64,000 nt of DNA from Deltaproteobacteria bacterium (lineage in GTDB: Bacteria > Bdellovibrionota > FAC87 > UBA2466), in the NCBI GenBank assembly GCA_900299195.1, contig OMIX01000064.1:1-64000 (forward strand). Reading direction: 5' to 3'. The notes below the pieces were generated by a model, which saw nothing but the letters and a program-made list of their open reading frames with translations, was not told the origin of the DNA and searched no databases. The position numbers and the translations under genes are program-made. Below, one piece after another: positions 28,411 to 37,782 of the stretch (its first letter is position 1; every line of letters begins with the position of its first letter).

Positions 28411-29820
28411 ATGTCGAGTTTCTACTTTGCTCTTTGGGTTGTTTTAGCACTAGCGGCAATCCTCCATTTACTTGTTCACAAACGAGAACCTATTTCCACT
28501 GTTTCTTGGAGCCTATTTGTTCTTTTGGTGCCTGTTTTAGGCCCCGCGATCTATTTCTCTTTTGGTCCCGAACGATTGATCCGACAGGCATTTAAACGAA
28601 AAAAAATCATTTCCCCAATCTTATCCGTTGCAGAGGGTAAGTCTTCTCAACAGGAACTTTCCTCAGACAGAGTGAGCCCTATTTCTTTTTTTAACCTACT
28701 TCAAAATGTTTCAAGCTTTCCAGTTTCTTATGGAAACAGAATTACCTTTCTCACTGATCCCCAAGAAGCTCTTAACTCCATGATCCAAGAAATTAGTGCT
28801 GCTAAATCCTATATCCACCTGGAGTATTACATTATTTCCTCGGATGCTATTACTGAGAATATTTTTGATTCTTTGATTGCAGCAAGAAACCGAGGTGTTG
28901 AAGTTCGAATCCTTTACGATTCTTTAGGTTCACTTTCTCTTAAACGCCTCCATTTTCGGAAACTCAAAAGAACCGGGATTCACATAGCAGGATTCTTACC
29001 TTTTTCCTTAATACCCCAGAGAATCAACTTCAACTTTAGAAACCACCGAAAGATATTGGTCGTTGACGGGCGAACCGCTTTCACGGGAGGAACCAATCTA
29101 GGAAGAGAATATCTGGGCAAACCCGGAGACCACCAATGGCGAGATTTTTCAATTCAGCTTTGGGGCCCGGTCTGTCATCAACTAGAGGAGGTTTTTCGAG
29201 CCGACTGGAAATTTACGACTCAGGAGGATCTTTCTTCACTCAAGTACTACCCTCCCCTTCAACACCCAGGAAATGCCTTAATTCAAGTCATTGATAGTGG
29301 TCCAGACACCTCTTTCCAGTCGTTACATCGAGCTATTTTCGGAGGTGTGACTACTGCCCAGAAACAAATTTCATTGATGACTCCTTATTTTATTCCCGAC
29401 AGTTCGATGCTGGCTGCTTTAGAGGTGGCTGCTTTGAGAGGTGTTGACCTAAAACTCGTATTTCCAGAGAAAAATGATCAGTGGTTAGTCAAATGGGCAT
29501 CCCGGTCCTACTACGATGAGCTACTCGAAGCGGGAGCGAAGATCTTTGAATTCCAACCCAAAATCTTACACGCTAAATTGATGACTATTGATGATGAGCT
29601 CACTTTGATTGGTTCAGGGAATATGGATATTCGAAGTTTTCGATTGAATTTTGAAATCACCCTATTGATTCAAGATGTCGGCATAAATCAACAAGCTCAA
29701 AAACTTTTTGATGATGACAAAAAGAACTCGGTGCAAATTCAAACCGAAACATTCAGGCGCAGGGGCTTGTGTAAACAACTCACAGAAAATAGCTGCCGCC
29801 TTTTAGCTCCTATACTTTAA
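28411..29820 (+). CDS. cls: Cardiolipin synthase (phospholipase D family)
   Basis: A 469-residue membrane enzyme that condenses two phosphatidylglycerol molecules. Two N-terminal membrane helices (residues 1-55) contain the PLDc_N-type sequence TVSWSLFVLLVPVLGPAIYF, and two HKD motifs follow: HRKILVVDG (about residue 211) and HAKLMTIDDELTLIGSGNMD (about 386). This architecture is that of ClsA-type synthases. It diverges from the flp operon and ends three bases from the convergent next gene. Confidence 0.92.
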   Translation: MSSFYFALWVVLALAAILHLLVHKREPISTVSWSLFVLLVPVLGPAIYFSFGPERLIRQAFKRKKIISPILSVAEGKSSQQELSSDRVSPISFFNLLQNVSSFPVSYGNRITFLTDPQEALNSMIQEISAAKSYIHLEYYIISSDAITENIFDSLIAARNRGVEVRILYDSLGSLSLKRLHFRKLKRTGIHIAGFLPFSLIPQRINFNFRNHRKILVVDGRTAFTGGTNLGREYLGKPGDHQWRDFSIQLWGPVCHQLEEVFRADWKFTTQEDLSSLKYYPPLQHPGNALIQVIDSGPDTSFQSLHRAIFGGVTTAQKQISLMTPYFIPDSSMLAALEVAALRGVDLKLVFPEKNDQWLVKWASRSYYDELLEAGAKIFEFQPKILHAKLMTIDDELTLIGSGNMDIRSFRLNFEITLLIQDVGINQQAQKLFDDDKKNSVQIQTETFRRRGLCKQLTENSCRLLAPIL

Positions 29821-29823
29821 TTT

Positions 29824-30330
29824 TCAGTGGGTATGGTTAGAACGACTCACTTGGAGGAACTCAGTGAGATAATGCCGCGCTACTTGCTCAGGCAAAATGG
29901 GATTATCCAAGAAAAACCATTTTACTTCGTCAAAAGTTTCAAATCGCCCTTCAATGAGCCCCGAAAAGATGACGCTATTGACACCCATCTCGCCACTGTC
30001 TTCTCGTACGCCTTGCAACTGAATGGCTCCCGGCTGATTGCCGGTAACGGTCAACGAAATGCGATTTCGACTCAAAGTGAAACTTTTAAAGTTTTCTTCT
30101 TTGGATTGAACTTTAATTTTTAAGAATGGGACTTCAACTCGAGCATTGAACAATTTGGTGAGATATTCAAAATGGTAAAACAAAGCCCTAACGAACGAAC
30201 TCGTTTCTGTACAAAGAACTTCATCTTTCACTGAACAGATATCGAGGGATGACTTTTCGCCTAGCTGAATTAAGCACTCTTGTTCAGCTAAGTTCTCTAT
30301 CCACTTTATTGTTTTATCGCTAGTAAACAT
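29824..30330 (-). CDS. Hypothetical protein
   Basis: 168 residues with no signal peptide or membrane segment and no family I recognise. It is predicted to be a mixed alpha/beta soluble protein with an acidic middle (QSKEENFKSFTLSRNRISLTVTGNQPGAIQLQGV). It converges on cls with only three bases between the stop codons and has a long (327-bp) upstream gap. A 10-bp direct repeat, TCGCTAGTAA, occurs at 30317-30326 and 30347-30356, straddling the start codon. Confidence 0.6.
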   Translation of the reverse strand: MFTSDKTIKWIENLAEQECLIQLGEKSSLDICSVKDEVLCTETSSFVRALFYHFEYLTKLFNARVEVPFLKIKVQSKEENFKSFTLSRNRISLTVTGNQPGAIQLQGVREDSGEMGVNSVIFSGLIEGRFETFDEVKWFFLDNPILPEQVARHYLTEFLQVSRSNHTH

Positions 30331-30657
30331 CTGCTCACTACTAAACTCGCTAGTAATCTACCCAGCAGTTTAGACTCCCCCATCATAAGGCCGTGGTCAG
30401 TAATATTCTTAACCAATTAATTCAAGTGGAAGTCTTATTACTGCTTTAGGCTTCCTGAACATGCAGGCATGCACACCGCAGCAAGTGAAAACCCCTGGTT
30501 AAGAAAATGTAGGTTAGAATAATTCTCACTCACGCACCAGACAGGGGAGCTATCCTTTATTATAATTAAAGTCTAGCTCCCCTCCAAGACTCTGTTTTAT
30601 TCAGAAATCATGGCTAAATTGTGTTGGAGCCTAAGTTGCTAATATCAACTACAAATA
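30331..30657. other. 327-bp intergenic region with competing hairpins
   Basis: No gene found. The main structure is a hairpin at 30545-30585: AGGGGAGCTA pairs with TAGCTCCCCT, with an inner CTTTA/TAAAG stem. The same GGGG (30546-30549) could instead pair with CCCC at 30492-30495 through CTGG/CCAG, so the two folds exclude each other. On the minus strand the second fold is followed by GGGGTTTTC. The region lies 3' of the PhaR-type gene and 5' of the hypothetical gene, both on the minus strand. It may be a terminator/leader or a small RNA. Confidence 0.45.
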
Positions 30658-31080
30658 TTAAACTTCTGCAGGTTTTGTAACTGGAGAAGCCTCTTTTGGA
30701 GTGGTCATTGTAGTTTTTCGCGCAAGAGCATCTAACTTCCCAGTTAAATCACGAACCTGGGTTTCTAAAGCTCTAATGACATCCATTTGGTTGCCATCTG
30801 AGGACTTTGCTAGAAAAGAGCTAAAAGAGCCATCCCCTTGCTGAATAATGTGTCGCAAGGTTGAAATAGGCACTGGGCTCTCTGAACGCTTCTGCTTTTC
30901 AAAAATGATTTGGGTCAATGTCGCAGCAGTGATGTCTTTTTGGTTACGGTTATCTACAACCATAACTTCTTCACCTTGCTGGATCATCTCTGCGATCTCG
31001 TCGAGTGTCACGTAGCAACTCGCATCTGTATCGTAGAGTTTTCGGTTTTGATAACGCTTAATAATTTTAGCCTTCTCCAT
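30658..31080 (-). CDS. phaR: Polyhydroxyalkanoate synthesis regulator-type DNA-binding protein
   Basis: The N-terminal half matches the PHA accumulation regulator DNA-binding domain: IIKRYQNRKLYDTDASCYVTLDEIAEMIQQGEEVMVVDNRNQKDITAATLTQIIFEKQKR. The C-terminal third is a predicted coiled coil (MDVIRALETQVRDLTGKLDAL). I start at ATG 31080, codon 23 of the track line, because TTGGGGG precedes it and family homology begins four residues later. No PHA synthase or phasin gene is in the window; in several bacteria this family acts more widely in carbon or stress control. Confidence 0.85.
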   Translation of the reverse strand: MEKAKIIKRYQNRKLYDTDASCYVTLDEIAEMIQQGEEVMVVDNRNQKDITAATLTQIIFEKQKRSESPVPISTLRHIIQQGDGSFSSFLAKSSDGNQMDVIRALETQVRDLTGKLDALARKTTMTTPKEASPVTKPAEV

Positions 31081-31407
31081 TTTTACCCCCAACCTGAAAG
31101 GTGTTTTAGCCAATGTTTTCTCAGTTATCCCAGATTTTAAGGACAAGACCTTCTACGCCCCCATAACGAAGGTTCTTTGCCGACCTCAAAAACTGGTTTA
31201 ACCAAACTTATCAGGACGTGCTCGTTGACAGTTTCCCTCAATACATCCGGAAGGACTCTGAACTACTACCAAACACTACCGATCCAGATTGTATTTTTGG
31301 CTGAGTGACCCAACCTGTCAACATTTATCTTTAGAAAGGAAAGAAAAGGAGGGAAGAATTGCTAATCTCAAGCAACCACAACTTTCACTATTATTTTCAA
31401 TTAGTTA

Positions 31408-31833
31408 CTAGGCCAGCTGCCCTTTGAGTAGAGTCTTAAGATCCAGTGAAGATTCTTTTTGGAGCCTAATTTTAGTGGTTTCAAATTGAGCCACCGAAGG
31501 AATCTCATCTTTTTGAAGAGCAACATAGAGAGCCTCTTTCAATTCACTTTCTTCTTGGGTCAATGGAAAGTTGCTTGCCATCATTTTGTTGTTTCTTAAT
31601 ATTTTGTTGAATTGTTCAAAAACTGAATCAAGAGCTTTTGTCTTCTCATCAAAAAGGTGTTGGAACTTCTCAAGCTCGATCTCCATCTGGGTTAGACGAG
31701 ATTCCAGCTTCTGAAGAGTGTCTTTCAACTGAACGTCTGACGATCTTTGAGTGCGTTTTTTAGTCTCAAACCACATTCCCAAAAATCCTCCCACCAACAC
31801 TAAATTGATCCCCCACTGCAAAATCACATTCAT
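31408..31833 (-). CDS. Membrane-anchored coiled-coil protein downstream of pilQ
   Basis: 141 residues: an N-terminal membrane helix (ILQWGINLVLVGGFLGMWF), then about 60 residues of heptad-rich coiled coil (DVQLKDTLQKLESRLTQMEIELEKFQHLFDEKTKALDSVFEQF) and a short C-terminal helix pair. The gene lies 27 bases after pilQ in the same direction, so it is the last gene of the type IV pilus operon. It is plausibly an accessory protein of the pilus or envelope. No family recognised. Confidence 0.6.
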   Translation of the reverse strand: MNVILQWGINLVLVGGFLGMWFETKKRTQRSSDVQLKDTLQKLESRLTQMEIELEKFQHLFDEKTKALDSVFEQFNKILRNNKMMASNFPLTQEESELKEALYVALQKDEIPSVAQFETTKIRLQKESSLDLKTLLKGQLA

Positions 31834-31860
31834 GACGGAGCCCTCTCTTGCTGAAGTTCT

Positions 31861-34032
31861 CTAAAAGGTTCGTTTAAAGGATTCTTCTGTATTTAAAATT
31901 TTTGCGGTTAAGAAAATGAGAATTTCGTTTTTGATCTCTTTAAGCTCGGTCGACGAAAACAACATTCCGACCAAAGGCAATCTCATTAACCCGGGCACGC
32001 CTCCCATACTTGTCGTGGAGGTACTTGAGAATGCTCCCCCTATGACTGCCGTATCCCCGTTTTCAAGTAGGACTTGAGTTTGAACATTCCTCTTATCCAC
32101 TGAAACCGAAGCTCCCCCCGAGGCTTTCTGAGGCACTTCATTTTTAACATTTACAGTCATAGAAATAGAACCATCTCCGGAAACAATAGGAGTCACCTCC
32201 AAAGACAACGTCGTATCAATCGCTTGTAAACTGGGAACGGCAAACCCGCCTGCCCCCTGTTGAGCCACGGGGAAGAACGAGGATAAGGTTTGTGTCATAG
32301 TAGCCTTTTGGTTTTGATTTACCGAAACAGTAGGATTAGCTAATACTTTGGTTTGTCCCTCAAGTTCGGCTAGCCCAATCGTCGCATCTAACTTAGCAAA
32401 GTCTGGAGCTTTAATATTGATTGTATTTCCACTCACAGAGAACTTATCGAAGTTGACGTCAGCATTAATTCCCGAGGTTGACGTTCCAAACTTTAAAATA
32501 TTCATTCCAAAACTTCTTGAAAAATCAGATTTCATCTCAACGACTTTTGCGGAAACTGAAACAATCGGTGGCTGCGTATCGAGCATAGCGTACAATTTTT
32601 GCATTTTGCCGACAGATCGATCGATATCTCTCACAATGATACTATTCGAGCGTTCATCAACCTCCATGCTTCCTCTTTCGCTCATCAAAGCTTTTCCTTT
32701 GGGAGCTAAGTCGGTGGCCTTGGCATAACTGATCGGTATGATCACAGTTCGTAAGGATTCCGCTTTAACTTTCGATTGTTCAACAGCAGCGATCTCCTCT
32801 TTCTCAGATTTCAATGCAGCTAGAGTTGCCACTCTTAACACATTACCCTGTCGTACATAACCCAATTTTTTACTTTGTAGTACCAATGCGAAAGCTTGGT
32901 CCCAGGGAATGTTCTCTAAGCTCAAAGCCCCTATCTTACCTGTCACGTCCTCTCCGATGACAATGTTGTACCCACTGCTTCGACCGATTAATCTAATCAC
33001 ATCTTGAATGTCGGTGTTTTTAATTTCTAATCGCTCAATCGGTCGACCCGTAAAAACCTGGTTGGGAGAAAAAGTATTTTCTTCGGAAGTAAATTTTTTA
33101 TTTTCATCCCCCAAAGCAACTCGAGCGTCTCCTTGTTCATCGGGTGCCGGAAAATCAATGAACATCCCCTTTTCGGTGTTAGTCACCACTGGAGTTTTAT
33201 CCTCTCTTAATTGAATAATCAGTTTAGCTAATGGAACCTTATTTTTGGGTGTTTGAAGAAGTGTGAATAAAGCCACCGGACTCAAGAATTCGCTAGTATC
33301 ATAGGCTCTTTCAATCCGCTCGGGCACCATTGTATTTTCAAAAACATACACATACTGCTTCATTGCTGCGTTTCGTTTCTCTTGATATCTGAGTTTGTAT
33401 CTTGAAGTCACATAGATCCTAGAAACATCACCTTCCATCTTAAATTCCAAATTGAATATTTCGTTTTTAGCTGCAGGAACACTCTCAGATACGCTGGAAA
33501 CCACAGCGGGCAGCTGTGTTGGTTTCGAAGTCACAGTCTTAGGAGTAGAAGACTGGCCTTCATAGGGTACTGAACTCTTCTCTACCAACTCTTCCTTTTG
33601 GGTAAGATCATCCGACTTCGCTTTTGAAATGGCTGTGGATTTGGATTTCGAGGGTTCAGTCGGGCTTTCAAGATCAAGTTCTGGAAACTCAGAAGCGTTG
33701 GCATCGAGATCTGGCCCCGCAGAAAACTCACCCTCACCTTCACCTTGGAGGGTATTATCAAGGGAATCATCCTCTGCAATCTGTCGTTGGGGTTGCTTAG
33801 CTTTAGACACCGGTTGTCTGCCTGTTGTTGTTGAAGAAGGCTCTTTTCGCTTTTCTTCCGAAATGACTGACTCTAATTCTTCTAAAGCATCCAGGTCTGA
33901 GTCACGGGATGTCTTGTTCTCGTATTGGGCTTCTTGTTTCGATTTGTTTGAATTGGCTTTAGCGTAGACATTGCTTGAAAAGGACGCTGATACTAGAAGC
34001 ACCACCATGTGATAAACTATCCATTTACTCAT
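31861..34032 (-). CDS. pilQ: Type IV pilus secretin PilQ
   Basis: The outer-membrane channel through which the pilus passes. The 723-residue product has a signal peptide (WIVYHMVVLLVSASFSSNVYA), a Ser/Glu/Lys-rich low-complexity stretch of about 160 residues, an AMIN-like beta domain (about 190-290), a secretin-TonB short domain (RLEIKNTDIQDVIRLIGRSSGYNIVIGEDVTGKI), one N1-type domain and the C-terminal secretin barrel (ANPTVSVNQNQKATM, VLLENGDTAVIGGAF). Only one N1-type repeat is evident. It follows pilP after 37 bases. Confidence 0.93.
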   Translation of the reverse strand: MSKWIVYHMVVLLVSASFSSNVYAKANSNKSKQEAQYENKTSRDSDLDALEELESVISEEKRKEPSSTTTGRQPVSKAKQPQRQIAEDDSLDNTLQGEGEGEFSAGPDLDANASEFPELDLESPTEPSKSKSTAISKAKSDDLTQKEELVEKSSVPYEGQSSTPKTVTSKPTQLPAVVSSVSESVPAAKNEIFNLEFKMEGDVSRIYVTSRYKLRYQEKRNAAMKQYVYVFENTMVPERIERAYDTSEFLSPVALFTLLQTPKNKVPLAKLIIQLREDKTPVVTNTEKGMFIDFPAPDEQGDARVALGDENKKFTSEENTFSPNQVFTGRPIERLEIKNTDIQDVIRLIGRSSGYNIVIGEDVTGKIGALSLENIPWDQAFALVLQSKKLGYVRQGNVLRVATLAALKSEKEEIAAVEQSKVKAESLRTVIIPISYAKATDLAPKGKALMSERGSMEVDERSNSIIVRDIDRSVGKMQKLYAMLDTQPPIVSVSAKVVEMKSDFSRSFGMNILKFGTSTSGINADVNFDKFSVSGNTINIKAPDFAKLDATIGLAELEGQTKVLANPTVSVNQNQKATMTQTLSSFFPVAQQGAGGFAVPSLQAIDTTLSLEVTPIVSGDGSISMTVNVKNEVPQKASGGASVSVDKRNVQTQVLLENGDTAVIGGAFSSTSTTSMGGVPGLMRLPLVGMLFSSTELKEIKNEILIFLTAKILNTEESFKRTF

Positions 34033-34069
34033 ATTTTTTCCTCACATTACGCTGACTCAATTGGAGATT

Positions 34070-34705
34070 TTATTTCCCAATCATCTCGTCTAACTGTTTT
34101 TCCAGTTCAGCCGGCCTATTCATCACTTTTTGGAGTGATTCGTTAACTTTATTGATATCCCCAACGCCATTAAAATCCGGAATTTTTGGCTCATTTTTTT
34201 TCTTTGCCACTCCAACTGCCTTTTTATTTTGAACCTCTTCATTCTTTTTTTCTGGAGAGACTAAGTCAGTAGCTAAGCTGACCTGTTCAGGAGGCAAAGA
34301 TAAAACCCGTTCAATCAGGCTAGAATTACCTAAATAGTTAAATGTTTTCTGGGTAAAAATAATTTCAGTTTTTAAAATTCGACTTAGAGTCGCCCGCTCA
34401 CGCCCCACTACCTCGCCTTCGACAATCACAAAGGTTTGACCGTCCGGAGCCTGAACCATAGCTCTACTTTTTCCCTGAACACGAAGAATAGCTTTCAACG
34501 TGAGTTGCTCCAAATCATATTTCTCCGTTGGATAAATGGCTGTCGGCTTTCGCTGAGCACTACCCAACACCAAAACTTTAAAAGGATCCCTCTTGCCTGC
34601 AGGATTGTAGATATTGGTTCCTTTTGGCTCATTGGCTAAGATGGAAATGCACATTGCCAAAGCTGTAAAACACACAAACCTCAAGCTTTTTAGTTTAAAG
34701 TTCAT
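34070..34705 (-). CDS. pilP: Type IV pilus assembly protein PilP
   Basis: 211 residues with a signal peptide and the PilP core: KRDPFKVLVLG, then the small beta domain YDLEQLTLKAILRVQGKSRAMVQAPDGQTFVIVEGEVVGRERATLSRI. PilP links the inner-membrane PilN-PilO pair with the secretin. The LAMC at the end of the signal peptide is close to but not a canonical lipobox, so lipidation is uncertain. A Lys/Glu-rich C-terminal extension of about 70 residues is long for the family. Start overlaps pilO by four bases. Confidence 0.88.
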   Translation of the reverse strand: MNFKLKSLRFVCFTALAMCISILANEPKGTNIYNPAGKRDPFKVLVLGSAQRKPTAIYPTEKYDLEQLTLKAILRVQGKSRAMVQAPDGQTFVIVEGEVVGRERATLSRILKTEIIFTQKTFNYLGNSSLIERVLSLPPEQVSLATDLVSPEKKNEEVQNKKAVGVAKKKNEPKIPDFNGVGDINKVNESLQKVMNRPAELEKQLDEMIGK

Positions 34706-35292
34706 TCCGAAAACCTATAAGTCTTTAACAAAACCGCAGTTTCAAGAGGGGTTACAACCGAAGCAGGCCCCCGATTTTCTTCTCCGCTCTTGCTGACCAT
34801 TTTTAAGCTTTCGACATTAAGGATTCTTTTTAATCTCGAAATCTGATCAAAAAACATAACTGTTTGAGCAAAACCACCTCTTAATTGCAACTCAACAGCC
34901 ACCGTTTGATAAAACGATTTTTCTGAACTCTCTGACTTTTTGTTTTCATCTTTTATGGGTTTGAAAGCATCGATATCTACTCCGCTATTTCTTGCTAACA
35001 CATTGAGTTTTGCTAAAAGCTTAGAGAGATCCAAAGTTCTGGGAATAAACTCCAAAGCTTCCTCGAATTCGGAATTGGTTTTTTTTAATCGGGCCTTAAT
35101 ATCAACCAAGCCCGCAGAGAAGTTTTTTAGTTTAGCCAACTCTGTTTTTGATTGATTCAGCGCATTTCGTTTGCTTTCAATTTCATTATTCATTTTTATG
35201 AGATCCGCATTGAAGAAATCATAAAACTCATACCCTCCCCCGAGAACACCCAGCGCAAACATTACGAGAACAATTTTAATTTTATCGACCAT
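34702..35292 (-). CDS. pilO: Type IV pilus assembly protein PilO
   Basis: 196 residues: an N-terminal membrane helix (IKIVLVMFALGVLGGGYEFYDFF), a coiled-coil stretch (IESKRNALNQSKTELAKLKNF) and a ferredoxin-like periplasmic domain (SFYQTVAVELQLRGGFAQTVMFFDQISRLKRILNVESLKM). This is the standard PilO plan; it heterodimerises with PilN. Positioned between pilN and pilP in the canonical order. Confidence 0.9.
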   Translation of the reverse strand: MVDKIKIVLVMFALGVLGGGYEFYDFFNADLIKMNNEIESKRNALNQSKTELAKLKNFSAGLVDIKARLKKTNSEFEEALEFIPRTLDLSKLLAKLNVLARNSGVDIDAFKPIKDENKKSESSEKSFYQTVAVELQLRGGFAQTVMFFDQISRLKRILNVESLKMVSKSGEENRGPASVVTPLETAVLLKTYRFSE

Positions 35293-35309
35293 AATTTAAT
35301 TAATAGTTA

Positions 35310-35987
35310 CTAATTTGGGGGCTTTTCTCCGGTTAAAACCCTATTTACTCCCTCAGCTGCTTTTGGGACCACATAAATAAAGAATGCTTTAGTGCTGCCC
35401 TGTTGTTCGCCTTCTTTTTGGGTTGAAACGTTATCTAAAATTACTTTTTCAAAATAGACAGAGGAGTTTAATTTTTCTACATACTCAGCCACATCTTCAC
35501 TGGAATAGCCTTTTCCGGTCAGTTGAATCTGATAAGAAGGTTCAAAATTCAACTCAAGATTGGTTAACCACACTCTCTGTGGGAGTAATTGCCCGACAGC
35601 ATCTAAGATATTTACAGGTCCCCGCCGAGAAGCCTGTAGTGTTTTGACAACCGCTAACCTAGAATTAAGTCGACTTTCCTGCTCCTCGACACTTCTCATT
35701 TCTGCTTGCAGGGTTTTATAATCTTCCGTCTCTGCTTTTACTTTACTGTCTTCAGCACCCAGTGCCTCTATGTTTTTCTTATGATTTTCTTCGGTTTGTT
35801 CTCGATATTTTACAAATAATAAATGGGGGATTACTGCAAGAGACAGAGCAACGACCATTAAAATCAGAAAACTCGCGTCCAGTGTGATTTGAGGCAAATT
35901 CAGAGAATTGAGTAATTTTGAATCCAGTTTCAATTTCGAATTCGGTTGACCAGACGCTCCCCTTTTATTTAGGTTTATTTTGATCAT
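35310..35987 (-). CDS. pilN: Type IV pilus assembly protein PilN
   Basis: 225 residues beginning MIKINLNKRG, the short cytoplasmic motif that docks into PilM, followed by about 30 residues of linker, one membrane helix (FLILMVVALSLAVIPHLLF), a coiled coil (residues 70-120) and a periplasmic domain (RVWLTNLELNFEPSYQIQLTGKGYSSEDVAEYVEKL). It overlaps pilM by four bases, which suits production as a complex. Confidence 0.92.
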   Translation of the reverse strand: MIKINLNKRGASGQPNSKLKLDSKLLNSLNLPQITLDASFLILMVVALSLAVIPHLLFVKYREQTEENHKKNIEALGAEDSKVKAETEDYKTLQAEMRSVEEQESRLNSRLAVVKTLQASRRGPVNILDAVGQLLPQRVWLTNLELNFEPSYQIQLTGKGYSSEDVAEYVEKLNSSVYFEKVILDNVSTQKEGEQQGSTKAFFIYVVPKAAEGVNRVLTGEKPPN

Positions 35988-37072
35988 TTACTGTCTCCGG
36001 TTTTGCGAAGCGCTAGCCCTACTGCCGCGGTGCCTAGGAGAGACAAGTCATCAATCAATCTTCGATTTACCCCGTTTCTTGGAAAGAAGAGATTCTTAAC
36101 TGGATCCAAGTTTTCAACCTGTTCAGGGTATATATTAGAAAGCGATTCGATTAGCCCGGGTGTTTGAGAAGCTCCCCCCGTGTAGTAAATTTTTTGCAGG
36201 TGGCGCTCGGCAGATCCCCCAAAAAAGACATCGATACTTTTCTGAATTTCCGAGACCCAATGAGCATTGTAATCTTGAATGATCGGCGAAACCAAGGGTG
36301 AACCCGATTCTTTCAACTTGACCCTCTCCGCTTGTTCAAAAGACTCCCCCAATCTTTCACTAATGAGCTGCGTACATCCAGAACCGCTTGCACTCACCTT
36401 GGTAGTAAATACCGTGTTCTCTTTCTCTAAAAATGAAAGTTTGGTGTATCCTGCACCCAAATCTATTAAGACATGAGTGTCCCCGAGAGCCGATTGAGAT
36501 AGTTCTGCTCGATAATTAAACTCAAAGGCATTCCCCAGAGCGAAAGCTTGATAGTCTAAAACGACCACTTTCAGTCCAGAACTCTCAATCAGATTAGTAA
36601 AACTCTGAACATACTCTTTTTTGGCAGCTACTAATAAAACCTCAATCATGGATTGGGTTCCAGCTTCGACTTTTTGTAATGTGTTTCCAACGACCGCAAA
36701 ATCGATTTCACACTCTTCAATATTAAAAGGAATATATTGCTCAGCTTCCCAGTAGATCTGGTCTTCAATGTCTTTCTCAGCCATTTGGGGCAAGTGAATG
36801 GGTTTGCTTAGAATAGAATTTCCAAAAATCCCCACACTCACTTGACGAGTGCTGAAATTCTTAGCTGCAAAGAGTTTTTTGAGCGCATTCGTAATCGCCA
36901 ACTCGTTTTTAATAACACCATCCGGGGTGATGGCGTCCCAGGGCAACGAAATTCGGTTGTAGGCAGCCAGAGATGTTTTTTTTCCGAAACTTAACTCAAC
37001 GGCCTTAATACCGGACACACCAATGTCCAGACCGATGATAGTTTTTGAAAAAATGGAATTAATCAAGTCCAT
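35984..37072 (-). CDS. pilM: Type IV pilus assembly protein PilM
   Basis: PilM is the actin-like cytoplasmic protein that couples PilN to the motor. The 362-residue product has the nucleotide-binding motifs GLDIGVSGIKAVEL at the start, HVLIDLGAGYTKLSFL and YTGGASQTPGLIESL. Full length and first gene of the pilMNOPQ operon, which has a good promoter about 100 bp upstream. Motor ATPases and pilins are encoded elsewhere. Confidence 0.95.
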   Translation of the reverse strand: MDLINSIFSKTIIGLDIGVSGIKAVELSFGKKTSLAAYNRISLPWDAITPDGVIKNELAITNALKKLFAAKNFSTRQVSVGIFGNSILSKPIHLPQMAEKDIEDQIYWEAEQYIPFNIEECEIDFAVVGNTLQKVEAGTQSMIEVLLVAAKKEYVQSFTNLIESSGLKVVVLDYQAFALGNAFEFNYRAELSQSALGDTHVLIDLGAGYTKLSFLEKENTVFTTKVSASGSGCTQLISERLGESFEQAERVKLKESGSPLVSPIIQDYNAHWVSEIQKSIDVFFGGSAERHLQKIYYTGGASQTPGLIESLSNIYPEQVENLDPVKNLFFPRNGVNRRLIDDLSLLGTAAVGLALRKTGDSK

Positions 37073-37170
37073 TCATTATTCTCAAAAGTTTCCAGACAAC
37101 TTCTGCTGCCTGTTTTTTATTTTCACAATGATTTTTAAAAGGGAGAGAAAAACTGGAATATCTTAATAAA

Positions 37171-37199
37171 ATTATAGCAAAGCTGCTCTTCGGTTTCTA
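37171..37199 (-). promoter_or_regulatory. Promoter of the pilMNOPQ operon
   Basis: On the minus strand TAGAAA and a perfect TATAAT are separated by 17 bases, about 100 bp before the pilM ATG. It is the only strong promoter-like sequence in the gap between the RDD gene and pilM. Confidence 0.55.
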
Positions 37200-37214
37200 G
37201 TAATCGAATTAATT

Positions 37215-37703
37215 CTACTGATGCAGCATATCATCAGGCTCTTCAAAATACTCTACTACTACGGTGTTCCCCATGACATCCCCAAGACGAACCCCTGAAT
37301 CTAAAGTAACCAATAAATAAAGCTCGAGACAAATCAGAGGAACCAAGACTAGCTGCATTAAGACTCCAACTACTGGAATTGGAAGACAAAACAAACTGAT
37401 AACCCAGGGAATATTCCGCAAGATAGAGTGAGAAGGCGAACAGGGCAGGCCTGAATAGTCCTCTAGCACTTGAAGGCCGATGATCTTTTTCCCCACACTT
37501 TGCCCCTGACCTAAGGAATCTTGAATTGCCGCATAAACCAATGCCCCCAACCAGCCTAAAGGCAACCAAAGTGCTTTACCCAAAAGGAAAATGATAGCCA
37601 CAATAATAAAGTCAATAGTCTTTGCCACAACGCGCTGAACCACCGAACATTCCGCGGGGCCTAAGAGAATTTGACTACGTCGATGATTTTTCATGAATTC
37701 CAT
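37215..37703 (-). CDS. RDD-family membrane protein
   Basis: 162 residues with three to four hydrophobic segments and the family pattern around AECSVVQRVVAKTIDFIIVAIIFLL and GQSVGKKIIGLQVLED. RDD proteins are small integral membrane proteins, some linked to ion transport, mostly without assigned function. I start at ATG 37703 (codon 33 of the track) with AAAGGAAG upstream; the longer version would run into the ssb promoter and start. It diverges from ssb. Confidence 0.8.
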   Translation of the reverse strand: MEFMKNHRRSQILLGPAECSVVQRVVAKTIDFIIVAIIFLLGKALWLPLGWLGALVYAAIQDSLGQGQSVGKKIIGLQVLEDYSGLPCSPSHSILRNIPWVISLFCLPIPVVGVLMQLVLVPLICLELYLLVTLDSGVRLGDVMGNTVVVEYFEEPDDMLHQ

Positions 37704-37782
37704 GGTTACGCTTCCTTTAGTTTCTTGACTCAAGTGTAGCCTGTCTTTATGAGTGAATATACAAAGATTCATTGGAGGATAT

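Noticed and set aside
31861-34032. PilQ as the missing secretin of the Flp/Tad operon
   Set aside because: It is encoded with pilMNOP and has the PilQ-specific AMIN-like domain, so it belongs to the type IVa pilus.
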